A stretch of DNA of 64,000 nt. Origin: Halobaculum halobium. Lineage in GTDB: Archaea > Halobacteriota > Halobacteria > Halobacteriales > Haloferacaceae. Position 1 is the first letter of the stretch, and every line of letters begins with the position of its first letter. Positions 35,823 through 45,535 of the stretch are shown piece by piece. The stretch spans positions 2,108,001-2,172,000 of the forward strand of contig NZ_CP126158.1 of NCBI RefSeq assembly GCF_030127145.1. The letters run 5' to 3'. The position numbers and the translations under genes are program-made. The notes below the pieces were generated by a model. It was not told the origin of the DNA, did no database searches, and saw only the letters and a program-made list of their open reading frames with translations.

Positions 35823-36974
35823 CTACAGCGCCGACTCGATCCGATCGAGCCCCTCCGCCAGCCGGTCCATCGAGTTGGCGAACGAGAGCCGAAGCTGACC
35901 CTGTCCGGCCTCGCCGAAGCCGTCGCCCGGCGCGAGCACGACCCCGGCCTCGCGGCACAGGCGCTTCGCCAGCGGGAGGCTGGCTTCGTCGGTGTCGGGG
36001 TCGAGGAACGCGTAGAACGCCCCCTCCGGCTCTGGCGCGGTGACGCCGTCCATGTCCGCCAGGCGGTCGGCGACGTAGCCGCGACGCTCGCGGAAGGCGT
36101 CGTACATCGCCTCGACGGGCGCTTGCGGGCCGGTGAGCGCGGCGATCGCGGCGTGTTGCGCCACGCTGCCGGTGCAGGCGGTGGTCGACTCCCGGATCTT
36201 CGTCGCCTCGTCGACGACCGTCGGGTCGCCGGCGAGCCAGCCGACGCGCCAGCCCGTCATCGCGTACGTCTTCGAGCAGGAGCCGACCGTGAGCACGTGC
36301 TCGGGGTGGCCGGTCAGCGCCGCGATCCCGGTCGGGTCGCGGTCGTACGTTAGCTTCGCGTACACCTCGTCGGCGATGACGTACGCGTCGTGCTCGGCGG
36401 CGGCGTCGACGACCGCCCGGACCTCCTCGGGGTCGGCGACGCGGCCCGTGGGGTTGGAGGGCGAACAGAGGACCACGAGCGAGGTGTCGTCGCTCATCTC
36501 GGCGATCAGCGTGTCGGCGTCCAGGTCGTAATCTGGCGCGGGCATCGGCACCTCGACCGGCGTCGCGTCCGCGAGTCTGGCCTGCGTCCAGTAGTTCGGC
36601 CACGACGGCGACGGGAGGAGGACCTCGCTATCGGGCTCGACGGTCGCGAGGAACGCGAGGTGGAGCGCCTCCATTCCCCCGGTCGTGGTCAGGACCTCGT
36701 CGGGCGCGTGGCGCACGTCGTACTCGCGCGCGAGGGTGTCGCTGATCGCCTCCCGAAGCTCCGGGAGCCCCGCGTTGGAGGTGTAGTGGGTGTGCCCGCC
36801 GCGGGCGGCCGCGACCGCGGCGTCGACGACGTGTTCGGGCGTGTCGAAGTCCGGTTCGCCAACCTCGAGGCGGACGAGATCGCGGCCCTCGCGCTCCAAC
36901 TCCTGGGCGAGATCGAACATCTCGCGGATGCGCGAGCGGTCGCACGCTCGCACGCGGGCGGTGGGTTCGTGCAT
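35823..36974 (-). CDS. Class I/II PLP-dependent aminotransferase
   Basis: Fold-type I aminotransferase of 383 residues, cytoplasmic. The PLP Schiff-base Lys is K235 in GSCSKTYAMTGWR. Other family features are VGEPDF (about 38-43), the TTGGMEALHLAF cofactor region, the SPSNPTG loop and the DEVY Asp. C-terminal LRLSFANS carries the substrate carboxylate Arg. It probably acts on aspartate, aromatic or branched amino acids; the exact specificity cannot be assigned. The ATG at 36974 is supported because conserved sequence starts right after it. Confidence 0.9.
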   Translation of the reverse strand: MHEPTARVRACDRSRIREMFDLAQELEREGRDLVRLEVGEPDFDTPEHVVDAAVAAARGGHTHYTSNAGLPELREAISDTLAREYDVRHAPDEVLTTTGGMEALHLAFLATVEPDSEVLLPSPSWPNYWTQARLADATPVEVPMPAPDYDLDADTLIAEMSDDTSLVVLCSPSNPTGRVADPEEVRAVVDAAAEHDAYVIADEVYAKLTYDRDPTGIAALTGHPEHVLTVGSCSKTYAMTGWRVGWLAGDPTVVDEATKIRESTTACTGSVAQHAAIAALTGPQAPVEAMYDAFRERRGYVADRLADMDGVTAPEPEGAFYAFLDPDTDEASLPLAKRLCREAGVVLAPGDGFGEAGQGQLRLSFANSMDRLAEGLDRIESAL

Positions 36975-37231
36975 GCCGAGAGTGTTCGCCCGCGAGCGTT
37001 TCAAGCTACGTGTGGGGGCAGAGTGGAGCGTACGTGCGGGAGCGGAGCGTCCGTGAGAGGGCGGAGCGGAGATCGGTCGGCCTACCGAGGCACGGCGTCG
37101 ACCCGACGCGCCGGCGACGGCGGAGCGGACGCTCGCCGGCGGATCTGGCCGCCGGAGCGATACCGACCGAATACGAGCCATTTCGTCCGGGTAACGAAGC
37201 ACCGTGACCGATTCGTCTCTCCCGGATACCC
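36975..37231. other. Gap between divergent genes, no gene seen
   Basis: This 257-base region separates the aminotransferase and the phosphatase-like gene. It is rich in repeats of GAGCGGAG type around 37040-37070 and contains the promoters of both flanking genes. No RNA gene or conserved coding was recognised. Confidence 0.4.
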
Positions 37232-38353
37232 ATGCCGTCGTTCAACCGAACCGACTCGGGGTACAGTCGCCGCGGCGTCCTCCGTGGACTCGCGGGTGCA
37301 GGGATCGGCGTCGCCGGGACGGCCGGCGCGACGGCGGCGGGCGACGACGGCGACGGGGCCCGCCCGACCGTCCTCACGCAGAACGTCTACTTCGGAATCG
37401 ACTTCTCGCGGCTGCTCGCGGCGGACTCGGTGCGCGCGTTCCGACGGATCGTCGGCGAGTTCGTCGACGAGATCGAGCCGCGGGTGTACCGCGCCCGCGC
37501 CGACGCGGTTGCCGCGGCTGCCGCGGCCGCCGACGCGGACGTGATCGCGCTCCAGGAGGCGACGCTGTTCCGGATCCAGCGCCCCAGCGACTACGGCTCG
37601 CAGGGGAGCGCCGCCGCGGAGGAGGTCGTCGACCTGCTCGACGAGGTCGACGCCGCGCTGGCCGACCGGGGGCTCGACTTCCGGCGCGCCGCGGTGACGA
37701 CGACCAGCGACGCCGAACTCCCGGCGACCACCGACGGCGGGACGGCAGACCTCCGAGTCACCGACCGAAACGCGGTGCTCGTGCGCGAGGGACTCGACGT
37801 TGACAGCGTCGAGACCGACACCTTCGCCGCGAGCCCCTCGATCCGGATGCCGGACACCGACCAGACCGTCGCGCTCCGACGCGGGTACGCTCGCGCGGAC
37901 GTGTCGATCGGAGGCGGCACGGTTGCGGCCGTCTCGACGCACCTGGAGTCGGTGTCGTCTGTTCTGCGCGTCCTCCAGGCGTCGGAGCTCGTCGAGGCCC
38001 TTCCGACCGATCGGCCGGTGTTGCTCGGCGGGGACTTCAACAGCGGTCCCGGGACCGAGCCGGCCGCCTACGACCTCCTGACGGACACGTTCTCCGACCC
38101 GTTCGTCCGGCTGGACCCGTCGGGCGAGGGCCACACCTGCTGTCAGGACCCGGACCTCAGAAACGACCGCTCGCAGTTGAACCGCCGGATCGACGGCGTC
38201 CTCCGACGCGGCGCTCTCCGGGCCACCTCGGTCGGTCGCGTGAACCACCGCCGCGCCGACCAGATCGACGTCCGCGACCGCGACGAGGACCGAACGGCCA
38301 CCCTCTGGCCGTCGGACCACGCCGGCGTCGTCGCGACCTTCCGCTCGGCGTGA
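37232..38353 (+). CDS. Tat-exported endonuclease/exonuclease/phosphatase-family protein
   Basis: Protein of 373 residues with an N-terminal twin-arginine signal (YSRRGVLRGLAGAGIGV, about 11-27). The DNase I-like fold follows: an early Asn in TQNVYFG, the metal Glu in IALQEAT, then GGDFNSGPG and the terminal SDHAGVVATF His motif. It is predicted to be exported folded and to act as a phosphodiesterase, perhaps on nucleic acid, a phospholipid or an inositol phosphate outside the cell. The substrate is not evident. Confidence 0.88.
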   Translation: MPSFNRTDSGYSRRGVLRGLAGAGIGVAGTAGATAAGDDGDGARPTVLTQNVYFGIDFSRLLAADSVRAFRRIVGEFVDEIEPRVYRARADAVAAAAAAADADVIALQEATLFRIQRPSDYGSQGSAAAEEVVDLLDEVDAALADRGLDFRRAAVTTTSDAELPATTDGGTADLRVTDRNAVLVREGLDVDSVETDTFAASPSIRMPDTDQTVALRRGYARADVSIGGGTVAAVSTHLESVSSVLRVLQASELVEALPTDRPVLLGGDFNSGPGTEPAAYDLLTDTFSDPFVRLDPSGEGHTCCQDPDLRNDRSQLNRRIDGVLRRGALRATSVGRVNHRRADQIDVRDRDEDRTATLWPSDHAGVVATFRSA

Positions 38354-38492
38354 GCGACCGCGGGTCGGCCGCCACCGCCGCTTCCGGTCGGCGACGGCCC
38401 CTGGATCGCGGGCTCTGTCTGCCGCCGCGCCCGCGTCGCCTCCGCCAAGCACCGTACCTTTATGTCACTTGTCCGTTTCCTGCTGTGACCGT

Positions 38493-38654
38493 ATGGTAGA
38501 CTGCGTACGCTGTGAGACGGACATGGGAACGGTCGAGACGGCGACTCACTGCACGGAGTGTCGAACCGGGCCGCTCTGTTCGAGTTGCTGGGGGGTCTCC
38601 GTCGAGCGGCCGGCGGGGACGTTTTGTGCTGACTGCTTGGACGACATGGAATAG
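38493..38654 (+). CDS. Small Cys-rich zinc-binding protein
   Basis: Protein of 53 residues with four Cys-pair motifs (CVRC, CTEC, CSSC, CADC, between about 3 and 48), probably binding two zinc ions. The ATG at 38493 is about 30 nt after CTTTATG, indicating a leaderless transcript; the codon at 38469 upstream is a TTG and unlikely. Function unknown. It belongs to the set of small zinc proteins scattered in this window. Confidence 0.72.
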   Translation: MVDCVRCETDMGTVETATHCTECRTGPLCSSCWGVSVERPAGTFCADCLDDME

Positions 38655-38672
38655 GCGCCCGGAAGTCCGGGG

Positions 38673-39716
38673 TCAGCGATCAACTCGCCCGGCCGACGCG
38701 TCGGACGCGAGCTCCGCTGGCGGCCCGCCGGACAGCCGATCCCGGTCGTGCGACTCGGTGAAGTCGATGTCCGGTCCGGTCGGCACGAGCCGCTTGGGAT
38801 TCAGGCTCTCGTGGGAGCCGTAGTAGTGACGGGTGATGTGGTCCATGTTCACCGTCTTCGCGACGCCGGGCGTCTGGTAGACGTCCTTCGTGTACTCCCA
38901 GAGGTGCTCGTACTCGTGGACCCCGCGGCGATTGCACCGGAAATGGGTGTGGTAGACGTGATCGAAGCGGACCAGCGTCGCGAACATCGCCACGTCGGCC
39001 TCCGTGAGGCGGTCGCCCGCGAGATACCGTCGGTCAGCGAGGAGCTCGTCGTACTCGTCGAGCGCGTCGAACAACTCGTTGACCGCCTCGTCGTACGCCT
39101 CCTGGGTGTTCGCGAACCCCGCGCGGTAGACGCCGTTGTTGATCCGCGGGTAGATGTCCGCGATGCGCTCGTCCACCGCCTCGCGGGAGCCCACCGGCCA
39201 GAGGTCGACCCCGTTGCCGAGGTCGTCGAAGGCGGTGTCGAGCATCCGCATGATCTCCTCGCTCTCGTTGTTGACGATGGTCTCGCGCTCTTTGTCCCAC
39301 AACACGGGCACGGTCACGCGGCCGGTGTATTCGCCGTCGGCCCGCCGGTAGATCTCTCGGAGGTAGTCAGCGCCGTACAGGGGGTCGGGCTGTTCCTCGG
39401 AGAACTCCCAGCCGTCGTCGTACCGCTCCGGTTGGGTGAGCGACAGCGAGATCGCGTCCTCCAGCCCCTTCAGCGCGCGCGTCAGCGCGACGCGATGGGC
39501 CCACGGGCACGCCCGGCAGATGTACACGTGGTACCGGTCGGCCTCGGCCGGGAACTCCGGGTTGTCGACGGGATCGGCGCCCGGCTCCGGGACCGAGCCG
39601 TCGATCCAGTCGCGGAAACTCGTCTCGCTTCGCTCGAACTCGCCGGAGTCGCCCGTGTCGCGGCGGACGCCGGTGCGCCACTCGCCGTCGACGAGCATGT
39701 TGGTCGCGTCGCTCAT
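38673..39716 (-). CDS. Glutathione S-transferase-family protein (glutathionyl-hydroquinone-reductase type)
   Basis: Omega-like GST/Ecm4-family protein of 347 residues. The N-terminal thioredoxin-like domain has the redox Cys70 in RACPWAHR; the C-terminal helical domain carries LTEADVAMFATLVRFDHVYHTHFRC. Homologues reduce glutathionyl-hydroquinones. Haloarchaea generally use gamma-glutamylcysteine instead of glutathione, so the natural thiol is probably different. The gene is monocistronic; the ATG at 39716 is preceded by a TATA-like region about 30 nt away. Confidence 0.9.
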   Translation of the reverse strand: MSDATNMLVDGEWRTGVRRDTGDSGEFERSETSFRDWIDGSVPEPGADPVDNPEFPAEADRYHVYICRACPWAHRVALTRALKGLEDAISLSLTQPERYDDGWEFSEEQPDPLYGADYLREIYRRADGEYTGRVTVPVLWDKERETIVNNESEEIMRMLDTAFDDLGNGVDLWPVGSREAVDERIADIYPRINNGVYRAGFANTQEAYDEAVNELFDALDEYDELLADRRYLAGDRLTEADVAMFATLVRFDHVYHTHFRCNRRGVHEYEHLWEYTKDVYQTPGVAKTVNMDHITRHYYGSHESLNPKRLVPTGPDIDFTESHDRDRLSGGPPAELASDASAGRVDR

Positions 39717-39862
39717 TCGTCGTGACCTATCCTGTGCCGCCAGACGCTAAAGCCGTGTGGCGTCGGAAGCATCCGCTGTGCGGCCGCTCGTCCTCGACGG
39801 CCTGGAGATATATTCTGAAACACGGGAAATGAATTATAGTGGTGCGGACGGATCGCCGCGAC

Positions 39863-40021
39863 ATGGGACGCAAGTGCCAGAACTGCGGGGGGACAGTGAC
39901 GGAGCAGTACGCCCGAGTGTTCGCGCCCGACACGGCGGCCGGGCCGCGGGTGTGTCCGAACTGCGAAGACCTCGTGCGCGACGGCGCGAGCGTCCGCGAG
40001 GCGCGGGCGAACCGGGGGTAG
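39863..40021 (+). CDS. Small zinc-finger protein
   Basis: Protein of 52 residues: CQNC (5-8) and CPNC (about 33-36) form one zinc site; the C-terminus is Arg/Glu-rich. A TATA-like AATTATAG lies 28 nt before the ATG at 39863, which is preferred to the in-frame GTG at 39839 because it suits a leaderless transcript. The protein resembles a haloarchaeal small zinc-finger family; I give no gene name. It is near, and convergent with, a methyltransferase operon. Confidence 0.7.
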   Translation: MGRKCQNCGGTVTEQYARVFAPDTAAGPRVCPNCEDLVRDGASVREARANRG

Positions 40022-40048
40022 TACGTCTCCGCTCCGACACGCCGCGCG

Positions 40049-40741
40049 CTACTCGACGGTCCCCGCGCTGACCCGACCGAACCCGCCAGCGAGCGTCCGG
40101 TACGTTGCGTCCGCGCACGCCTCTCGAAGCGCGCGGTGTGCGGCGGCGACGCGCTCGTCCTGCACGGCCGCCGGCGACCGCCCCAGCGACTGCGCGGTTC
40201 CGGGCGGAGATCCGCCCCGCACGAACAGGCGGAACGCCGGGTTCAGCGCCCGCCAGCCCGCCCGCGCCGTCCGCGCCAGATCCAACAGCGCGATGCGCCC
40301 GCCCGGACCGACGAGGTCGGCCCACCCGCGCACGGCGGCGGCGGGATCGGCGAGCATCCCGGCGACGAACGCCCCGCAACAGGCGTCGACCGCCTCGGCG
40401 CGAAGCGGCGGCCGCGTCGCGTCGCCGCACACGAGGCGGCCGGGATCGCCGCGGGCGGCGCCGCGCTCGCGGGCGACGCGGAGCACGCCGGGCGAGAAGT
40501 CGACCCCGACGTAGGCGCCCTCGGGGCCGAGCGCGCGCTCGACGTAGGGGCGGTTCGCCGCGGTGCCGCAGCCGAACTCCACGACCGTGGCGCCCGGCGC
40601 GGGGTCGAGCGCGTCGACGAGCGCCTCGCGGAGCCGACCCACGACCGGGCCGCGCCTGGCGAGCACGTCGTAGAGCCGAGCGAGGCGGCTGTAGAACTCC
40701 GGCGCCGACAGCGACGCCGGCTGGAGCAGCGGGGTCACCAC
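40049..40741 (-). CDS. SAM-dependent methyltransferase
   Basis: Class I methyltransferase of 230 residues, UbiE/Methyltransf_11-like. Motif I is VVEFGCGTAANRPYV, with the acidic motif in YVGVDFSPGVLRVA, and motif IV is AVDACCGAFV. The C-terminus lacks a recognisable extra domain. The gene follows the ThiR regulator by two bases and probably shares its transcript. Methyl acceptor unknown. Confidence 0.85.
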   Translation of the reverse strand: MVTPLLQPASLSAPEFYSRLARLYDVLARRGPVVGRLREALVDALDPAPGATVVEFGCGTAANRPYVERALGPEGAYVGVDFSPGVLRVARERGAARGDPGRLVCGDATRPPLRAEAVDACCGAFVAGMLADPAAAVRGWADLVGPGGRIALLDLARTARAGWRALNPAFRLFVRGGSPPGTAQSLGRSPAAVQDERVAAAHRALREACADATYRTLAGGFGRVSAGTVE

Positions 40742-40743
40742 GG

Positions 40744-41670
40744 CTACAGGAGCGCGCGGACCGTCCGGGCGACCGTCGGCGCGTCCGGACCGACGAGGTA
40801 CAACACCGGCTCGACGCCGACGCCGCCGGTCTGGTAGACGGCGACCGACTCGGACTCGGGGCCCGCATCAGCCAGCGCGTCCCGAACGGGGTCGTCGGCG
40901 GCGCCGGCGTCGGTCTCGCCGTACTCGCGGGGGCGGAACTCGACGGTCGCCGCGCCGTCGGACTTGAGGGCGGCCACGAGGTCGGGGTCGTAGCGGACGT
41001 TCACCGCCGCGCGGGCGTCGACGCCCGCGGCCCGCGCCGACAGCAGCACGCCGGCGACGTGCTCGCTGACGCCGAACTCGGGGTCGCTCGGGACGCGGGC
41101 GGTCCCCTTCACGTCGAATATCCGCCCCGGGACGGCCGCCACGTCGTCGATGTCGGCGGCGTCGGGCACGCACTCCACGAGGTTCGAGCCGACGTTCGGG
41201 ATGAGCCCCGCGAACCCCGAGGCCGCGGTGAGCGTGCGGACGCCCCGGCGCAGCGACGAGAGCGTCCGCTCGCGGTCGCGCAGCCCGCTGTCGGGGTCGT
41301 GGACCGCGAAGTCGTACTCGGCGCCCGCCAGCTCGGGCATCGCCGCCTCGTGCAGCTCCGCGAGCAGGTCGCCGGCCTCCAGCCGCCGGATCAGCACCTC
41401 TACCTCCACGAGCGCGCCGACGCGACTCAGATCGCCCGAGGCGAGCCCCTCGGCGACGCGATCGACAGCCTCGCGAACGCGCTCGTCGTCGGCGACGCGG
41501 TCGTTCGTCGCCACGTCGCCGTGGGCGTACTTCGACACCGCCGACTGGCTGATGCCGAGCGCGTCGGCGACCTCCCGCTGGGTCAGGTCGCGCTCGCGCA
41601 GCGCCTCCGCCAGCATCGCGCGAACGGTCGGGAGGAACTCGTCGACGACCACCTCCTCGATGAACCTCAT
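40744..41670 (-). CDS. HTH regulator with ThiN domain (ThiR-like)
   Basis: Protein of 308 residues. An N-terminal helix-turn-helix ([21 protein letters not shown], about 29-49) is followed by a linker and a C-terminal thiamine-phosphate-synthase-like (ThiN) domain from about residue 125. In haloarchaea, HTH-ThiN proteins act as sensors of thiamine phosphate that control thiamine genes (ThiR). Lacking a ThiD part, it is more likely a regulator than an enzyme. No thiamine genes are near. The ATG at 41670 overlaps the dcd stop. Confidence 0.9.
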   Translation of the reverse strand: MRFIEEVVVDEFLPTVRAMLAEALRERDLTQREVADALGISQSAVSKYAHGDVATNDRVADDERVREAVDRVAEGLASGDLSRVGALVEVEVLIRRLEAGDLLAELHEAAMPELAGAEYDFAVHDPDSGLRDRERTLSSLRRGVRTLTAASGFAGLIPNVGSNLVECVPDAADIDDVAAVPGRIFDVKGTARVPSDPEFGVSEHVAGVLLSARAAGVDARAAVNVRYDPDLVAALKSDGAATVEFRPREYGETDAGAADDPVRDALADAGPESESVAVYQTGGVGVEPVLYLVGPDAPTVARTVRALL

Positions 41671-42284
41671 CGCTCGGGCTCCTCGGACGGGGATCCGGCG
41701 TCGCCGCCGCCGAACTCGGGGTCGTCGCCGATGCGGGAGGCCTGCGGCCCGGACTGCCCCTGGTACTTCGAGCCTCGCTCGGCGCCGTAGGGCCGGTCAG
41801 CGGGCGTCTTCAGCTCCGTGAAGGTGAGCTGCGAGATGCGCATCCCCGGCGAGAGCGCGACGGGCGCGTTCCCCAGGTTCGACAGTTCGAGGGTGATCTG
41901 GCCGCGGTACCCCGGGTCGCACAAGCCCGCGGTCGCGTGGACCACGATCGCGAGCCGGCCCAGCGAGGACCGGCCCTCGACGTGGGCGACGATGTCGTCG
42001 GGGATGGCGACCGTCTCCTTGGTGGTGCCGAGGACGAAATCGCCGGGGTGGAGAATGAAGTCGTCGCCCTCGGGGACGTGCGTCTCCTCGACGTACTCGT
42101 CGACCTCGCGGGCGTCGTTCGGATGGATACACGGGATGTTAGTCCGGCGGAACTCCAGGAACTCCGAGCCGAGCCGGAGGTCGACGCTGGCCGGCTGGAC
42201 CTGCGTGTCCACGTCGTCGAGCGGGTCGACGACGAGGTCGCCGTCCCGGAGCCGCGCGAGGATGTCGGTGTCCGAGAGTATCAT
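41667..42284 (-). CDS. dcd: dCTP deaminase
   Basis: Deaminates dCTP to dUTP, supplying the dTMP pathway; 205 residues. It has the trimer-forming beta fold: [12 protein letters not shown] at the start, the [14 protein letters not shown] motif, the catalytic Glu in TLELSNLG and the [10 protein letters not shown] and GLCDPGYRG motifs. The start ATG at 42284 is clear and the C-terminal 20 residues are a haloarchaeal acidic extension. It overlaps the ThiR-like regulator by four bases (ATGA); the two appear translationally coupled. Confidence 0.94.
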   Translation of the reverse strand: MILSDTDILARLRDGDLVVDPLDDVDTQVQPASVDLRLGSEFLEFRRTNIPCIHPNDAREVDEYVEETHVPEGDDFILHPGDFVLGTTKETVAIPDDIVAHVEGRSSLGRLAIVVHATAGLCDPGYRGQITLELSNLGNAPVALSPGMRISQLTFTELKTPADRPYGAERGSKYQGQSGPQASRIGDDPEFGGGDAGSPSEEPER

Positions 42285-42372
42285 TACCTGAACGCGCGGT
42301 CGCACCGGGCGTAAAGCTCCCGCATCAGGGCGGGCCCGGGGGCGCCGCGGGCGGGACAAGAGCCGGCAACGG

Positions 42373-42413
42373 GCGGGGATCGATGGTCGGAAACGGCGGG
42401 GATCGATGGTCGG
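42373..42413. repeat. Tandem 18-base direct repeat
   Basis: GCGGGGATCGATGGTCGG occurs at 42373-42390 and exactly again at 42396-42413, a period of 23 bases. It lies between the dcd promoter and the Yip1 gene stop. No gene is seen in this stretch. Confidence 0.75.
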
Positions 42414-42433
42414 CGATCGGAGCGGCTTCCGGG

Positions 42434-43150
42434 TCAGAACAGTTCGAACAACAGCCCGATCGCGGTGAGGGCGCCGACGATCCATGCGGCCGTCCCCACC
42501 GAGAGGTCGCGGGCGTCGGCCAGCCCGTACGTCCGGATCACGCCCGCCCAGACCGCGACGACGGCGGCCGCGAGCAGGCCGATCACCTCGACCCCGCCGA
42601 TCGCCGACTGGAGGGCGCTCACGGCGCTCTCCGGTTCCTCCGGCAGCGCGGCCGTCCGGAGCCGGTGTATGACCAGTGCGCCGACCGCGAGCAGGCGCGC
42701 GAGACTCGGCGTCATCCCCCAGCCGGCGACCGCGAGCGTGTCGGCGAACGAGCCCTCGCCGTCGGCGAGCGCGCTCGCGGCGTGGAGGGTGCCGCCCTGC
42801 ACGAGCCAGAACACCGGGACGAGTACCACGGCGGCCGGCGGGAGCCACGAGAGCTCCTCGGCGACGAGCGCGCCCAGGCTCCGCTGGACCTCCTTCGGCT
42901 CGCCGCAGCCGCTCGGGGTGTCGTCGAGGACCGAGTCCTCACAGAAGGCGTCGCCCGGATACGCCGGGTTATCGACGGTGATCGGCACGTCGAGGGCGGC
43001 GGCGAACTCGCCGAGAAAGACGGCCAGGCCGCCGGCGGTGACGAGGGTGACGACCGCGACGGCGGCGGCCGCGTGGGCGAACGGCGGCGAGCCGTCGTGG
43101 CGCTCGAAGTAGCTGTCCGGGCGGAGGAGGGGCGTGCGGGGACGTGACAT
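42434..43150 (-). CDS. Yip1-family membrane protein
   Basis: Protein of 238 residues with about five hydrophobic segments, starting at about residue 27 after a short acidic/basic N-terminus. An extracytoplasmic loop (about 55-90) contains two Cys ([13 protein letters not shown]) that may form a disulfide. The second half resembles Yip1-domain proteins, which in archaea have no known role. It is monocistronic and divergent from pth2. Confidence 0.75.
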   Translation of the reverse strand: MSRPRTPLLRPDSYFERHDGSPPFAHAAAAVAVVTLVTAGGLAVFLGEFAAALDVPITVDNPAYPGDAFCEDSVLDDTPSGCGEPKEVQRSLGALVAEELSWLPPAAVVLVPVFWLVQGGTLHAASALADGEGSFADTLAVAGWGMTPSLARLLAVGALVIHRLRTAALPEEPESAVSALQSAIGGVEVIGLLAAAVVAVWAGVIRTYGLADARDLSVGTAAWIVGALTAIGLLFELF

Positions 43151-43242
43151 CGGCAGCGATCCTCGGCCGCGCGGTAAATTCCTTTCCGTCGACTGCCCGC
43201 GCAGTGCGACACGCTTTCGGTCGCGCTTCCCGCACGCCGGGT

Positions 43243-43587
43243 ATGAGCATGAAGCAGGCCATCGTCGTCCGCACCGATCTGGGGATGGGGACGGGGAAGC
43301 TGGCCGCGCAGGTCGCGCACGCGTCGCTGTCGGCGTACGAGGACACCGGCGCGAAAACGCGCAAGGCGTGGAAGGGCGAGGGACAGAAGAAGGTCGTCCT
43401 GAAGGCGGCGGGGGAGTCGCAGATCTTCGAGTTGGCCGACCGCGCCGAGCGCGAGGGGCTCCCGAACGCGGTCGTCCGCGACGCCGGACACACGCAGCTC
43501 GACCCCGGAACGGTGACGACGCTCGCGGTCGGGCCCGGCGAGGAGTCGATCGTCGACAAGGTGACCGGCGACCTCTCGCTGTACTGA
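43243..43587 (+). CDS. pth2: Peptidyl-tRNA hydrolase Pth2
   Basis: Releases peptidyl-tRNAs that drop off ribosomes; the archaeal/eukaryotic type, 114 residues. The family signatures are [26 protein letters not shown] with the catalytic Lys, and [19 protein letters not shown]. The ATG at 43243 is the natural start, with the upstream frame non-conserved. It overlaps truD by one base (TGATG), so the two are coupled. Confidence 0.95.
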   Translation: MSMKQAIVVRTDLGMGTGKLAAQVAHASLSAYEDTGAKTRKAWKGEGQKKVVLKAAGESQIFELADRAEREGLPNAVVRDAGHTQLDPGTVTTLAVGPGEESIVDKVTGDLSLY

Positions 43588-44981
43588 TGCGGGAGGCCCA
43601 CCCCCGCGAACGCGCAACCGGCGTCGACTACTACGTCAGCGACGCCGACGGCGTCGGCGGGCGCCTCCGCGTCGCGCCCGAGGACTTCCGGGTCCGCGAG
43701 CGCGAACGGATGGACCCCGAGCCGCTCGACGCCCACGAGGGCTCGTACCCGTTCCTCCTCCTCCGGGCGACGCTGCGCGGGTGGGACACGAACGACTTCG
43801 CGAGCGCCCTCTCGAACGCGATGAGCGCCAGCCGCGAGCGCGTCTCGTGGGCCGGCACCAAGGACAAGCACGCGGTCACGACGCAGCTGTTCACCGTCCG
43901 CGACGCCGACCCCGAGGAGATTCCGGCCCTCGACGGCGCCGAGATCGAGGTGCTCGGGCGGGTCGGGCGCGACCTCTCCTTCGGCGACCTCGCGGGCAAC
44001 GAGTTCGCGATCCGGGTTCGCGAGACCGAGGGCGACCCCGACCCGATCACCCGGGATCTGCGGGCGTTCGCCGCCGGCGCCGATCCCGCCGAAGAGGAGA
44101 CCGCGGACGAGGGCGCCGGCGACAGCGACGGGAACGGCGGCAGCGACGACACGGCGGTCCAGATCGCGGTGCCGAACTACTTCGGGCACCAGCGATTCGG
44201 GAGCCGCCGCCCGATCACCCACGAGGTCGGCCTCGCGGCGGTCCGCGGCGACTGGCGCGGCGCGGTGCTCGCGTACTGCGGCAACCCCTACGACACCGAA
44301 CCCGAGGACTCCCAGCGCGCCCGCGAGGTCGTCGAGGACCAGGCGGACGCGGACAGCCCCGACTGGAGCGCCGCGCTCGACGCGATGCCCGGTCGCCTGC
44401 GCTACGAGCGCTCGATGCTCCACCGCCTCGACGACGGCGCCGACTGGCGCGAGGCGCTGGAGGCGGTCCCGTCGAACCTCCAGCGGCTGTTCGTCAACGC
44501 CGCGCAGTCGTACGTGTTCAACCGGGTTCTCAGCGAGCGCCTCCGCCGCGGGCTGCCGTTCGCCCGGCCCGTCGAGGGCGACGTGGTCGCGTTCGTCGAG
44601 CGGGACACCGCGTTCCCGAAACCGGACATGGACCGCCTCCAGCGCGCGACAGCGGGGCGCGTCGACACGCTCGCGCGCCACTGCGAGCGCGGGCGGGCGT
44701 TCGTCACCGCGCCGCTCGTGGGGACTGAGACCGAATTAAGCGACGGTGAGCCCGGCGAGATCGAACGGGAGATCCTGCGGGAGTTAGCTGTCGACCCGGG
44801 CGACTTCGAGCTGCCGGGGGAATTCGCCTCCTCGGGGACCCGCCGAGCGGTCCTCCTCCCGACGGAGCTGACGGTCTCCGAAGACGAGGGCGACCCCGTG
44901 TTCGAGTTCGCGCTGCCGTCCGGGTCCTACGCGACGTCGGTGCTTCGCGAGTACATGAAACGGGACCCGGAACGGCTCTAG
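43587..44981 (+). CDS. truD: tRNA pseudouridine synthase TruD
   Basis: Forms pseudouridine 13 in tRNA. The 464-residue protein contains the catalytic Asp93 in [12 protein letters not shown] and the family blocks [13 protein letters not shown] and [17 protein letters not shown] large insertion domain between them is typical of TruD, and an acidic loop of about 25 residues ([10 protein letters not shown]...) is a haloarchaeal feature. The start overlaps the pth2 stop by one base. Other archaea also place truD near pth2. Confidence 0.95.
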   Translation: MREAHPRERATGVDYYVSDADGVGGRLRVAPEDFRVRERERMDPEPLDAHEGSYPFLLLRATLRGWDTNDFASALSNAMSASRERVSWAGTKDKHAVTTQLFTVRDADPEEIPALDGAEIEVLGRVGRDLSFGDLAGNEFAIRVRETEGDPDPITRDLRAFAAGADPAEEETADEGAGDSDGNGGSDDTAVQIAVPNYFGHQRFGSRRPITHEVGLAAVRGDWRGAVLAYCGNPYDTEPEDSQRAREVVEDQADADSPDWSAALDAMPGRLRYERSMLHRLDDGADWREALEAVPSNLQRLFVNAAQSYVFNRVLSERLRRGLPFARPVEGDVVAFVERDTAFPKPDMDRLQRATAGRVDTLARHCERGRAFVTAPLVGTETELSDGEPGEIEREILRELAVDPGDFELPGEFASSGTRRAVLLPTELTVSEDEGDPVFEFALPSGSYATSVLREYMKRDPERL

Positions 44982-45101
44982 GGCCGCCGCGACGGTCCCG
45001 GATGCGACCGCCTCCTCTGGGTCTCTCTACCCGGACCTATTTCTCGTGAACCGCCGAACGACGACCGTGACGCGACAGACCCACACGCGGGGGACCCGGC
45101 G

Positions 45102-45476
45102 ATGAACGCCACGGCGATCGACCACTTCGTGCTCACCGTCTCGGACGTGGCGGCGAGCTGTGAGTTCTACGAGTCGCTTGGCGCGGAGGTCGTGACCTTC
45201 GGGGACGACCGGAAGGCGGTCCGCTTCGGCGACCAGAAGATCAACCTCCACCCAACCGACGGCGACGTGACGCCCGTCGCGGCCGAGCCGACCGTCGGCG
45301 CCGGGGACTTCTGCCTGCTGACGGAGACGCCCATCGAGACCGTCGAGGCCGAACTGCGCGAGCGGGGGATCGAGATCGCGATGGGGCCGGTCGAACGCAC
45401 GGGCGCGGTGGCGCCGATCACGTCGGTGTACGTCCGCGACCCCGACGGCAACCTCGTCGAGATCGCGACGACCTGA
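45102..45476 (+). CDS. VOC-family (glyoxalase/dioxygenase-fold) protein
   Basis: Single-module vicinal oxygen chelate protein, 124 residues: DHFVLTVSDVAASCEFYESLG at the start gives the first His ligand, and VRDPDGNLVEIAT near the end gives the Glu ligand. The beta-alpha-beta-beta-beta pattern is complete for one half barrel, so it should work as a dimer. The substrate is unknown; virulence-factor-type and fosfomycin-resistance-type VOC proteins share this size. It is monocistronic. Confidence 0.88.
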   Translation: MNATAIDHFVLTVSDVAASCEFYESLGAEVVTFGDDRKAVRFGDQKINLHPTDGDVTPVAAEPTVGAGDFCLLTETPIETVEAELRERGIEIAMGPVERTGAVAPITSVYVRDPDGNLVEIATT

Positions 45477-45535
45477 CCGCCCGCGCGACGGGACGAACGA
45501 ACGCGCTTATCCTCGCGCCGTTCCTTCAGACGGTA

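Noticed and set aside
36975-37231. A small RNA gene in the GAGCGGAG-rich gap
   Set aside because: No stable compensating stems or promoter-plus-T-tract arrangement could be recognised by eye.
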